From a virus, in the IMG/VR virus record IMGVR_UViG_3300042472_000089, positions 1 to 30,155 of that record: a stretch of DNA of 30,155 nt. One strand, 5' to 3'. Each line of letters starts with the position of its first letter. Position 1 is the stretch's first letter. Below the pieces are notes generated by a model that was not told the DNA's origin, ran no database searches, and saw nothing but the letters and a program-made list of their open reading frames with translations. Shown in pieces: positions 9,001-15,075 of the stretch. A program made the translations under genes and the position numbers.

Positions 9001-10927
9001 TTGAATATCCTTTATCTTTATAATATTGTTTTTCTTCTGGACTTAATTTAAAATATTCAGATCCTGAAGACTCAGTAAGTGAAATTACAAAAGTGGATGG
9101 AACTTCAATAATAGATTTAGAAATACCAGTTAAAATTGAATTAACTATTCCACCACCAAAACTACCAGCCTTTTCTTTTTTCGTAAAATATTTACCAGCT
9201 ACAACGTTTAATTTTTTTTGATCATTTTGAATTGACTTACCAGATGACATTAAAAAATCAGCTCTAGTGCCTAATTTTTCAGCTTGATCTTCTAGATTTT
9301 TTTTAGCTAGATCAAATTCTTCTTGAGTCATTTGACCTGATTGTGAAAGCTTATTAAAATCCTCTACTGATTGACTATATTTCTTTTGATCTGAAGCTAA
9401 TATTTTAGCTGATTTATCTAAATCATTTAACTGAATACTATAATTCTTAACTTGATCTTGGATTACATCTTCACTTAAATATGTATTTATTTTTGAATTT
9501 ATATTTTTAACATCGGATTTATTTCCTGATGATTTAGCTGATTGAAGTTCTGTATACAACAAGTCTATTCTTTCATCTATAGCACCAAATTCCTCTTTCT
9601 TTTTTTCTTTAAATATTTTATATGCATCAGAACCCCAAAACTTATCTAAATCTTCACTCTTTTGAAAACTTGTTTTAATATAGTTATTAATTTGATCTTC
9701 CATTTCATCAAAAGATAAACTAGAAAATTTTGTTTTATATTCATCAGACAATACATATTTTAATGTATTTGTCCTATCAAGAATATCATAACCCTTTGCA
9801 CCAGGAGAAGTATGAGTGCTATTTAATGATTTTATTTTTTTTTCTAATTCTAATGCGGCATTGCTTTTTTCCTTAGATGCATTCTGCTCTAAAAAACTTT
9901 TGAGTTTCAATGCTTCTTCAGGATTTGCCTCATCAAAGCCAACTGTAATCTCTTTAGTTTTATCCTTATTGTATGCGATAACATAGTCAGTTCCATAGCC
10001 TGATTGCTCAAAAGTAAATCCATATTTACCATACTTTTTGCTTAATATACCAACAGCATCTTCTTCAGTTTTACTAACTAAAGACGTGTTTACATCAGCA
10101 AACTTTAACTTAGGTTCTTGCTTTACAGACTTTAGTTCGGCTTTATATTTAACCTCTTTACCGTAACGTCTGTTTAAAGCATTTACAGCTCTTTCATCTG
10201 TCACTGTGGTCCAAGATTTAGCTCCAGGAACTTTTCTTTGCCAATTATTGTCATTTACTCTATACTCATTATCCTTCTTTTGTTCGTCATAGTTTGTATA
10301 AACTTGATCGATAGGGTCTAGAGATGCATTCTTTCCAAAATGTTTATTCAATGCTCTTACTCTAGCATCATCTTCAATAATTTTTTTTGATGGAATTTTA
10401 TTATATTGTAATTCTTTTCTTTTGATTTCTTCTGGGCTAAATGCAGGCATTGATCCATGACCAGTAGGACCTGGTTTAGGAGGAGCATTTCTCATTGAAT
10501 TAAGCTCAGTTAAGGCTTTATTTTTTTTTGGATTTGGTTCATACCAATGAGCAACTCCATCAGATTCCTTGAAATCATATTTATTTTTCTCTTTCCCTGG
10601 ATAACCTGTAAATGTTTCAGTTTTACCCGATGTAGAAGATACCGATGGCCTTGTAGTCGTTGTGGATAACCGCTCCGATGAACCAACTTCCAAATTTGAT
10701 TCCGTACTTTCGACTTGGCTTTTTTTTTTAATGATTGGAGTTCCAAAATACTCTAACTTAAAAGTCTCTGGATCAAGACTAGTCAGCTCATTAGAATCTA
10801 GATATGAATATAGCTCTGAGAATTTTTCGTCATTCTGAGAGTATTCATTATAAAAAGAATTCTCATCAAGGTCTGTCATGTCTCTTGATACTAGCTCTTG
10901 GTATAAGTTTTTATATTTAGCGTTCAT
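1..10927 (-). CDS. Giant multidomain 'polyvalent' virion/ejection protein (partial, at least 3642 aa)
   Basis: One continuous minus-strand frame runs from an ATG at 10927 to the left edge without a stop, so the C-terminus is missing. The ATG overlaps the stop of the upstream gene as TAATG. Visible layout: a Ser/Thr-rich linker near residues 75-95; three repeats with AVxALNxxYGK-like cores near 188, 246 and 291; coiled-coil-like sequence about 340-580; hydrophobic segments near 583-615, 682-720 and 740-757; a conserved-looking domain about 1170-1260; a zincin motif HEAFH at 1405-1409 with a possible third ligand Glu in EFLAEL near 1499; an HDFFGH...ETRGQNSWVN domain at 2089-2138; a DYDTWVV...QVGMNPFR domain at about 2324-2425; then a long helical region with DRQQNISD and PFASFS segments near 3360-3400. 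I recognise several of these from large phage polyvalent proteins. Position after two smaller putative internal proteins suggests a T7 gp16-like ejected protein with enzymes attached. Function is inferred; reading-frame continuity was spot-checked at many points. Confidence 0.85.
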   Translation of the reverse strand, partial: MNAKYKNLYQELVSRDMTDLDENSFYNEYSQNDEKFSELYSYLDSNELTSLDPETFKLEYFGTPIIKKKSQVESTESNLEVGSSERLSTTTTRPSVSSTSGKTETFTGYPGKEKNKYDFKESDGVAHWYEPNPKKNKALTELNSMRNAPPKPGPTGHGSMPAFSPEEIKRKELQYNKIPSKKIIEDDARVRALNKHFGKNASLDPIDQVYTNYDEQKKDNEYRVNDNNWQRKVPGAKSWTTVTDERAVNALNRRYGKEVKYKAELKSVKQEPKLKFADVNTSLVSKTEEDAVGILSKKYGKYGFTFEQSGYGTDYVIAYNKDKTKEITVGFDEANPEEALKLKSFLEQNASKEKSNAALELEKKIKSLNSTHTSPGAKGYDILDRTNTLKYVLSDEYKTKFSSLSFDEMEDQINNYIKTSFQKSEDLDKFWGSDAYKIFKEKKKEEFGAIDERIDLLYTELQSAKSSGNKSDVKNINSKINTYLSEDVIQDQVKNYSIQLNDLDKSAKILASDQKKYSQSVEDFNKLSQSGQMTQEEFDLAKKNLEDQAEKLGTRADFLMSSGKSIQNDQKKLNVVAGKYFTKKEKAGSFGGGIVNSILTGISKSIIEVPSTFVISLTESSGSEYFKLSPEEKQYYKDKGYSKDQTINLLVNNKIKDFKAETRKNLIDVLGADQTTQEYMKSADRGLFAKSIFGVAESAPAMLMGFGGYAASFTGLASQAYSSIEDEMLNDADFETSSVGERAVVAVPYALLMGVLENFGLKNVVKGSSFTGGVVKDILINSMKQMPKDGTKGLLQNIMTKEVKSVLAKGAFKIVNGAIAEFETGATQALVLDIGLKSLYNKISQSGMTEEQISNLSGGEMFATPDTLGELTSTVLEDGLAEAIGGAAMSTFTTVVTGLKNGNISLYNEDDLNYLKEISQDTEFKKIIVANLKTEMLKGNLTKSEAQERLDAMNQLSSVIESIPDGLSEKDQISAVNILSEKNRLEKERQGKDPALVTAQTDRINEINEELKNISKNATKEDNIVQQEGGISEYQGTGEGQPEVGVSEGGQRETTVNEADSGDSTVASKVQQEEQVATYRAEEQAELLKAIPKIEKYKVNGKIDKTLMPKTVLAKYNSIYNKYDKLISPLLETTGEVVIDKPVITTNTTDEVQRVKSLTFEAEDGATFNIDGTKYEGVGLVVPVDSMNTTTEELTPEMVADFVAERQKMIGDAGVVKAGIYKFPNSNQVSIDLSVVIPETSREQALEFARLAGQESLFDLETFENIKTGATGENPMKFTPEQHREISKALKEGRMPNVFGATTETTNNLLTKENVREFASKQKTMAHKLIVKAAKMVLSAIPGIKIYIHNNGQEMVSAVDSLKKQSSKQQLTKEEKTGIAESSGIYVDGAIHIDLESATIKTVFHEAFHALTEKMGMSSEATLLMAKGLKNIISDKKIKAKLIDFISQYETAKEEFKKEIEKENKKRIASGKAAMNEKETDEYVVYLNDLLKSDEFLAELTGILSEAEQELTTTKLQQFKTLINNIAKKLGLPVIFSASATAQDAADFINTMSKKLRTGEEIEINDPGDGGEVGTFNIPKIKFTKAKSVSEDSRDFIIEFVEDLDIRELNGEKFITNMYDFTNAGKTDLGNGFEINMLGGKNYVPLMMSLNNKKIGEVSNLAAFNTKAQAETFVRNAEMSGAKIFAPHSGTLSNSWQFQQHTFAELSSLVLDNEILTKDKLIDVFNDAIKTNKSNQKEFNQFAEKYGENIKNFDSFKSDPKKIIELLDIKNNYSPNLRKALNNAISANKEFQKAIGIKNKQEFYNRIMDPLNQGMTGGEIMNIVKFDPNTFKIVQTKESDIDNHPSFGWTLLAKINGIYQPTELYKSSDITDTYTKYNKGGEEVSRKSEEPKFEQKNVSSSAGAIPKVAEFKESSKIKFQKNKTDKLTAPVAGNKLFNEPLKQALDIAKSYMKSIGKEYTPVEKITKLDEDRAKNISDAYDKMKDDPTDPEVKAAYEVMAKETLDQYDAITAKGYKLEINNNEPYSSSEDMINDLRDNNRMKIFSTESGFGEEPITDKQREENILLKDSGRKDANGETLLVNDVFRFVHDFFGHAKLGNSFGPIGEENAWRVHSEMYSPEAKKAMTSETRGQNSWVNFSGVNDAAFKKREKARQLRKEGKIDQANQMVGEVYDEMKFADQKIGLLPSFAVEEGAPSKIKKQLTTDKKVNPGLEAALKELGETKEQRESWRKNNKVNQKQKRNPIVEQAVKDYYNEKINQEQYLDIVAKNQPIKPFKEVPTLPSLEDITNSLDISKVATGIIGLTKNLEDGEKVASRLDIPAYEDYDTWVVSLHDGNKEGKSIAYGQTAVLKNVDFKTFPGSAIRIAMGTQNKSTIGRMFGDWVNEDPKAVHARAKELMNDPAWTQVGMNPFRYSWFYDKSDGMPVASADEVIQVGALVLAKNAKKVLPSDPIFETKSAKGGKIKFQKTTTKQEAIQKAKDKYELSVEKRGNSHQQGVTASLGDLQKSDWYVNADDTAREDAVREIKAFFGEKLKKAPSVSKILGKPKPETQTKTVNALRKEFFTAWNKSAREAKGDLNQKRKMLAATIKGLVKLGRLTARQAATIINRVSVVNLDNQVMVGRLADYAARVFEKADYQERLSRAFSFRKGIRRLLKGDIQAEVVGMAKKFSKIDPSMVDDIEKYLEMAEIVKNAIKPSRVNKKDLDVNMRESMNIDSVSEFTNDAIENQERILKEELLAVHSELVDAGVIDDKMSLSEIELTINSLKEKEEDANYKADILTFLSKRIDTMSAIIKDILIFKINPMTGEEVALTEKNIDLISRMLNIDINNVSIKEAIFIAEAMDNFINNNITSSVEAVIEKHEGVTELENLIADKVVASPLRKYFSPYLGQFMSEQVASMPILFEKLFVGAKKGLMVAKKMGWTALINGVNKAEKMFNTTVDVYFKQYSKTKPNGKSFNDAENVYERGMLAFLSRNVSGTVTQQSEELKRRVEVLKESVKSLLEGSSKEQKMGELYQKVYDKLNVESGDIDIIHANADKINRSAVGWWINQWGTTYSDLSDISLSVYNTVLSSDTSYTTDRYKLLSKSTSKEIIDPKTGSFGRDIEFLDKNKAGVMMPSTKPSASAVSNASRYISLDFDVNNTSAYKGALIDINTAAAIRKIDGFINSKNLAKLIPTEEDREIFTGRIADYIQAAKNKMPVQSDKMRLLDQLTNFLGGIGVAKALGGIDQVVKQTLPIALSTFVNSGRFDLVMPGSSASVWIDSLGMAISNRGQESQSTIESVDRRLEKASGIIDKSTNAFVDVQQFWLKYFLSKPDVFIAKSSFISYYKQYLSNNNQSTDIDWDTHNVNQDAADYAMTMVDRQQNISDTKMAGKIFSSQNSTIKIMRKIFLPFASFSLNQKSRMVSDIKVLGMNSGASKQDRKIAIRSLASLPFEMALYQSMSLAIRLGYLAIAKGIIGAVADDDDEEKERLLGIEISKELKNATKYPLRSMITDFFSPAPILDHLVVGGANALLSQLEDKEMINDAVDKKNLMLEVLGKDKMDEDQKEKFIKKFKKDHEYQLFNDEKKSYGTIGIGTDLYYEVIDNAKTAYTGKYTQDYMGNESERYLLPKDRENIQNAVIFETLFALGILPRDVNTVTKN

Positions 10928-12333
10928 TAATTTAATTTTTTTGATTTCGTTCCTTGATTGTAGTATTGTTCTTGTGCTTTAGTGCTAAATATTTTATACA
11001 TATCAGCTGAAGTTTTTAGTCCTGTAAAAGTTGGGTTTTTAGCTCCAATTTTTATTGCACTATATGATTTTGTTGAATTGTTCCATATAAAATCATACTG
11101 ATTACCAGAAGCGATTTTTAATTTTGCTGCTCTTTCAGAAAATTCACCAGACATTATTTGTTTTATTTCAGCACCCTTTTTCTGAGCATTAATTTGAGCG
11201 TCAGTAAGTCCACCTTCACTAGGGCTAGAAGTAGTTGAGGCTTTTGATGGCTCATCTTCAATTACCTTCTTACCTATTTGTGCATTTATATTATTTTCAA
11301 TTATTTCTTTTGCTCTATCGCTCTGATCTTTTGTTATTAATGGTCTCATTACACCATTTCCGTCTCTTGAATTCTGTATCATTGTCCAGCTATTCTCCTC
11401 AATATACTTATTTGACTCATCTTCTGTCATTGGATCTTCACCCATTTTTTGACGAGCAGAATTCTGTTCTGAAATCATTTTATTTATTACTGATTTTCTT
11501 TCATCCTGAGTAGTCCAGTATTCAATTTCATACTCAGATTGATTATCGTCAAGAATACTAGCAATAGCTTCTGGAGTAGGCATAATAGACGCAGTAAGAG
11601 TAGACATAGCCTTAGCAAGAAATGGATTCATTCCCTTTCCACTTGTTGTTATTGTCCCTTTTTCAAGGATATAAGGCTCCCAGTTCTTTACACTATTTGA
11701 TACAAGTTTATTGACGTTTACTTTGTTTGCCTGTAAGTTTTCAGGGTTGTTAAGTGCTGCTCCTGTAACAAGTGTACTCGGATCAACAAGCCCAGTCTGT
11801 TCATTAAGAATTCCAGACATTATGTTTCCCGTTTGAGGGTCTATAAATGCTTTTTTATTTTTTAGGTTTCCGTATTCTGCAAGCTGTTTTATCTTGTACA
11901 GCTCATAACCTGATGCTAGTACCTCTCCATCCTCACCTGTAAACGATCTTTTTAGAGCCTCCTGTATTCTTGAGTTAAATGTTTTTGTTGCGGTTCCAAA
12001 TTGTGCCCAGTTTGTCATTAGATTGTTCATCCTATTTCTGTATTCAGCAGGTTTAATCTCTCTATTTTTTAGCTGGGTATTCCATGTTTTCATAACTGAT
12101 CTTCCCTGCTCAGATGCAGACAATACAAATTGATCTAAGGTCGGATCAGCATAACGATCAACAGTAGATACTATCTTCTGATTTTCAATATTTATGTTGT
12201 CTAGTACTTCTCTTTCTTGTTTACGTTCATCTGAAATTCCAGTTATTGTGTCGACAAGGCCACTAGTCATCTTAGCCCAGTCTAGGGTGTTATCAGGTGG
12301 AACATATCCAAAGTAAGGGTTGTTTCTTCTCAT
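10927..12333 (-). CDS. Putative internal virion (ejection) protein, 468 aa
   Basis: The 468-residue protein starts MRRNNPYFGYVPPDN and is hydrophilic and mostly helical, with many Lys, Glu, Asn and Gln, no signal peptide and no obvious membrane segment. I recognise no enzymatic motif. It sits six bases after the 213-aa Ala-rich gene, and its TAA stop overlaps the ATG of the giant gene (TAATG), so the three are probably translated as one coupled unit. By order and size this resembles the middle member of the T7 gp14-gp15-gp16 internal core trio. That is a positional inference only; no sequence similarity to gp15 is claimed. It could instead be a tail-associated structural protein. Confidence 0.8.
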   Translation of the reverse strand: MRRNNPYFGYVPPDNTLDWAKMTSGLVDTITGISDERKQEREVLDNINIENQKIVSTVDRYADPTLDQFVLSASEQGRSVMKTWNTQLKNREIKPAEYRNRMNNLMTNWAQFGTATKTFNSRIQEALKRSFTGEDGEVLASGYELYKIKQLAEYGNLKNKKAFIDPQTGNIMSGILNEQTGLVDPSTLVTGAALNNPENLQANKVNVNKLVSNSVKNWEPYILEKGTITTSGKGMNPFLAKAMSTLTASIMPTPEAIASILDDNQSEYEIEYWTTQDERKSVINKMISEQNSARQKMGEDPMTEDESNKYIEENSWTMIQNSRDGNGVMRPLITKDQSDRAKEIIENNINAQIGKKVIEDEPSKASTTSSPSEGGLTDAQINAQKKGAEIKQIMSGEFSERAAKLKIASGNQYDFIWNNSTKSYSAIKIGAKNPTFTGLKTSADMYKIFSTKAQEQYYNQGTKSKKLN

Positions 12334-12339
12334 AGTTTA

Positions 12340-12981
12340 TTATATTTGTAAATAATCTGGAATTCCATCATTGTCATTATCTTTTGTGAAAAAATCATCC
12401 GTCTTCTTCTTTTTTCCAAAGAATGAATCCTCTCCACCGAATAATTCAGATTTAGCTCCAGATTTTATAGCACCTCCAGCCGATGTAAGCATTCCCTCTA
12501 TCGCTGCATTTCTATTGGTCTCTGCCTGACTCCTTCTAGCTTCTTGAGAAGCTGCTTCAGTTGAACCAATCATATAGTCTCTCTCTTGCTTTCTAGCACT
12601 TATGCCCATCTCAGCTTCAGCCTGCATGGCATCTCTTCTGAATTTTGCCTCGTCTGCCTGTGCTGCTAGTTGTAGGTCTTGCTCATTTCCTGCTTGCATA
12701 ATCTGTCCAACTCCACCAATAACTCCTTCAGCACCAGCACTTTGTGCTGCTGATAATGCTGATGCACTTCTTTGTGCTTGAGATTGTTGTGCTAAATTAA
12801 ATCCAAGCGTTGGAACTTGAACCTGCTTGAATGCGTTTGTTTCGCTTATTTTTGCTAGATCATTCTTAGCTGCTTGAGCAGCATTAGATGCCGCTCTCAT
12901 GTCTTTACTTGACTTTATAGCCTGTGCTGCACTCATTCCAAGTCCTGCTACTGCTATCGCTGCTCCTGTTACTGCTGCCAT
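12340..12981 (-). CDS. Ala-rich putative internal core protein with C-terminal DxDxDG motif, 213 aa
   Basis: The N-terminus (MAAVTGAAIAVAGLGMSAAQ) is a small-residue hydrophobic helix, followed by about 150 residues of Ala/Gln/Ser-rich helix with scattered charges. This composition is typical of small podoviral internal virion proteins such as T7 gp14. Near the C-terminus a Lys cluster (GKKKKTDDFF) is followed by DNDNDGIPDYLQI, which matches the DxDxDGxxD calcium-binding loop of dockerin and thrombospondin type-3 repeats. The gene starts at an ATG inside an A-rich leader, 11 bases after a TAnnTTTG box, so it probably opens its own transcript leading into the 468-aa and giant genes. The internal-core role is inferred from composition and position. 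Confidence 0.8.
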   Translation of the reverse strand: MAAVTGAAIAVAGLGMSAAQAIKSSKDMRAASNAAQAAKNDLAKISETNAFKQVQVPTLGFNLAQQSQAQRSASALSAAQSAGAEGVIGGVGQIMQAGNEQDLQLAAQADEAKFRRDAMQAEAEMGISARKQERDYMIGSTEAASQEARRSQAETNRNAAIEGMLTSAGGAIKSGAKSELFGGEDSFFGKKKKTDDFFTKDNDNDGIPDYLQI

Positions 12982-12992
12982 TTTTTTTTATT

Positions 12993-13000
12993 CAAAGTTA
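12993..13000 (-). promoter_or_regulatory. Bacteroidota-type -7 box TAACTTTG upstream of the internal-protein cassette
   Basis: The minus strand reads TAACTTTG, an exact match to the Bacteroidota -7 consensus TAnnTTTG. It lies in the gap between the GNAT-like gene stop and the 213-aa gene ATG, 11 bases before the ATG. I see no convincing -33 TTG. Placement in one of the few gaps of a packed operon supports a real promoter. Confidence 0.55.
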
Positions 13001-13012
13001 CTAAAAAAAATC

Positions 13013-13414
13013 CTATAATGTCTTAATCATTTCTGTACACTTAGTACTTCCCTTTACAAAGCCACAACTTGAGTATGTATTTATAAGGCTTTCATTCTTC
13101 AATGATGTGTATATGTACTTGTAGTCTCCAGAATCTTTAACCAATTCTATCAATACATTTATCAGGTATAGTATAGCCTCCTGTCTGTCTTTCTCTCTGT
13201 AGTTAAAGTCTGACACTATAAATTCAATCCAAGCTGTTTTTGAGTTTGTTAGGTAAACAAATCCCCCACAAACCTCAACGCCATTGCTTGATACCATTAC
13301 CCCACCTAAACCATTTTCAGGTAGCGAGTCTACACTAGGAGGTGTCCATCTCCAGTCCTTCCACCATGAACAAAATGTGTCATAGTCTGATTCATTTAAC
13401 ATTCTAAATTCCAT
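13013..13414 (-). CDS. GNAT-like acetyltransferase-fold protein, 133 aa
   Basis: The size (133 aa) and layout fit a single GNAT domain: an N-terminal strand-helix (EFRMLNESDYDTFCSWW), a beta meander with GGFVYLTNSKTAWIEFIVSD around residues 50-70, a helix after NYREKDRQEA, and a C-terminal stretch with YIYTSLKNESLINTYSSCGF, the usual 'N..s...y...GF' end of GNATs. The acetyl-CoA pyrophosphate loop, normally Q/RxxGxG/A, is not canonical here (REKDRQEA), so activity is uncertain. The ATG overlaps the stop of the 240-aa structural gene (TAATG). A GNAT inside a late structural operon might modify a virion protein or be a structural remnant; neither is shown. Confidence 0.65.
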   Translation of the reverse strand: MEFRMLNESDYDTFCSWWKDWRWTPPSVDSLPENGLGGVMVSSNGVEVCGGFVYLTNSKTAWIEFIVSDFNYREKDRQEAILYLINVLIELVKDSGDYKYIYTSLKNESLINTYSSCGFVKGSTKCTEMIKTL

Positions 13415-14136
13415 TACATATAACTTTTAAATAAAGAGCTAGATATTGAATATAGTTCTACCTCACCAGCTAACTGTATTGATAGTTCAACCTCCATATA
13501 GTATCCACGCAAACCAAACGACTCAGCAATTGAATTTTTTACAATATAAACGTATCCAACACCAGCTGGAAATGTACCACCTGTTATTGTTATTGTAGTT
13601 GTAGTTGCAGATACTATGGTTCCTCTAAAAATATTATTAAAGAACACTCTATCACCAACCCCTAATTTTGTACCTATAACAAAAGGAAATGTAGCCGTTG
13701 TTCCAGCTGCACTAGTAGGGCTTGTATTTCCAACACCTTGAGTTGACAGAAGATTGTTGCTATTTGATGTTGCATTAGATGCCCTTATATAAGCATACCA
13801 TCCGCCTTCTTTTTCAAGGTACTCATTATTTATTATACTTCCATTATCTAGGTCAGTAAGCATAGTTGCAGTCCAAGGACTAGTAGAGTCTAAATTTAAA
13901 GTTTTAAACATTTTAGTGCTTCCTGAGTCCTCGTTAAATATTGTTTTAATTGTAGATGGAAAAGAAGTACTATAAAAATTTCCTCTAGAAACCTGATTAG
14001 AATTTTGTTTCCATAAGCTTCCATCCTTCCAGCTATAAAATACATTACTCAGACCAATCATCCAATCTGGATAATAATCCCAAAAAGAAGTCCATCCGTT
14101 AGCGTTGTCTGAATACGTTATTGTTTCTAAAGCCAT
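13414..14136 (-). CDS. Conserved virion structural protein (probable tail component), 240 aa
   Basis: The N-terminus contains GWTSFWDYYPDWMIGLSNVF followed by a KDGSLWKQNSN segment, and the middle has FNEDSGSTKMFKTLNLDS and KEGGWYAYIR. I recognise this pattern from structural proteins of Bacteroidota phages, including crAss-like ones, but cannot give a precise name. The region about 125-200 is Thr/Ser/Gly-rich and beta-strand-like (ATTTTITITGGTFPAG). It lies between the glycosyltransferase and the GNAT-like gene and is translationally coupled to the latter by a TAATG overlap. A role at the tail tip or as a fibre-attachment protein is inferred from position. Confidence 0.75.
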   Translation of the reverse strand: MALETITYSDNANGWTSFWDYYPDWMIGLSNVFYSWKDGSLWKQNSNQVSRGNFYSTSFPSTIKTIFNEDSGSTKMFKTLNLDSTSPWTATMLTDLDNGSIINNEYLEKEGGWYAYIRASNATSNSNNLLSTQGVGNTSPTSAAGTTATFPFVIGTKLGVGDRVFFNNIFRGTIVSATTTTITITGGTFPAGVGYVYIVKNSIAESFGLRGYYMEVELSIQLAGEVELYSISSSLFKSYM

Positions 14137-14140
14137 ACAG

Positions 14141-14148
14141 CAAATTTA
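14141..14148 (-). promoter_or_regulatory. Candidate -7 box TAAATTTG immediately before the 240-aa gene
   Basis: The minus strand reads TAAATTTG, matching TAnnTTTG, in the 18-base gap before the ATG at 14136. Only four bases separate the box from the ATG, so transcription would start at or inside the start codon and give a leaderless message. A TTG lies 16 bases upstream of the box, slightly short for a -33 element. It may be a chance match in AT-rich sequence. Confidence 0.3.
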
Positions 14149-14154
14149 CGAAAA

Positions 14155-15075
14155 TTAAATCAAACAACTATCGACAGACTCAATAAGTTTATAGTAATTA
14201 TATGAGCACCTAGAATCAGATAGCTCTAATTTTTCATTAAACGGATATTTTTCCATGTAGTTGGCCTTATAAAACATCCCCTGATCAGAAGATGGAACTC
14301 CAGCATTATGGAAGAAACTTACATCATCCCACCTTGACATTGGACATGTAGCCCAGCAGAAATCAAACTCTGGCGGTACAACAACATGATGACCTAACTT
14401 CCATCCAGTCCATAGCTCTGCCCACATACTTGCAGTCCAGGCTTGTATTCCGTATGGATCACCGTCTGTCTTTACGTGCTGCAAGCTCAATAGCTTGTCG
14501 TATAGCTTAGTTGAATAGTCTTCAACCATGGTCCAGTATTCGTAGTCAATATTTTTAAATAACTTTTGTGCTCCACCACTGTTTAATTGGTTGGACTTAA
14601 CTACCGACTTGTCTATTCCTACAACGTCACACATTGCGTCTAAGACCTCTTCTCCCTTGCTCATTATATATTCGTAACCTAGGTATGAAACAGTGTCTGA
14701 GAAGTACCAATTGTCATCGTTTAAAAATTTTGAGAAGTCCATGTACCTTGTAAAAATAAAGTCAGCATCATGAAAGAATATAGCATCATCCTTTAGGTAT
14801 GGGTGCTCCTTAAAATGTTTTTTTAATATGTGTGCTTGAATTGCTGGTAAGTACTTACACACTCCCATTGTATCTTCGTAAAAGAAGAACCTTACATATG
14901 GAAATTTTTGCTGTATCTTTCTCCAAGATTCAGGCACAGATTCTTGATATCCAGCTACCACATCAATATTATTTCCGTTGTAACCTAGACCAATAAAATT
15001 TGTAAGGTATACCTCAACCTGCCACGCATAATAGTCTATTGCAGGTTGTGCAGACATCATCCTTAAGTTCATCAT
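14155..15075 (-). CDS. Putative GT-A-fold glycosyltransferase, about 306 aa
   Basis: The protein has a DxD motif in the context IFFHDADFIFTR (Asp residues about 103 and 105), the metal/nucleotide-sugar site of GT-A glycosyltransferases. An NSGGAQ segment follows near 165-170, and SFFHNAG near 255-259 could supply the metal-binding His seen in families such as GT8. Length is normal for a single-domain enzyme, with no signal peptide, so it would act in the infected cell's cytoplasm. I chose the ATG at 15075, whose ATGA overlaps the fibre stop codon; a TTG two codons upstream is less likely. Being directly coupled to the fibre gene, it may glycosylate the fibre or another virion protein. The donor sugar and acceptor are unknown. 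Confidence 0.75.
   Translation of the reverse strand: MMNLRMMSAQPAIDYYAWQVEVYLTNFIGLGYNGNNIDVVAGYQESVPESWRKIQQKFPYVRFFFYEDTMGVCKYLPAIQAHILKKHFKEHPYLKDDAIFFHDADFIFTRYMDFSKFLNDDNWYFSDTVSYLGYEYIMSKGEEVLDAMCDVVGIDKSVVKSNQLNSGGAQKLFKNIDYEYWTMVEDYSTKLYDKLLSLQHVKTDGDPYGIQAWTASMWAELWTGWKLGHHVVVPPEFDFCWATCPMSRWDDVSFFHNAGVPSSDQGMFYKANYMEKYPFNEKLELSDSRCSYNYYKLIESVDSCLI

Noticed and set aside
10510-10746. Minus-strand 78-residue frame (MELQSLKKKAKS...)
   Set aside because: It lies wholly inside the giant gene in another frame, is rich in Lys/Gln as expected from a shifted AT-rich sequence, and has no promoter or leader of its own.
1-10927. Virion RNA polymerase signature (DxDGD-type motif) in the giant protein
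   Set aside because: Crass-like phages often have a giant RNA polymerase, but I found no such motif in the visible residues; it may lie outside the window.
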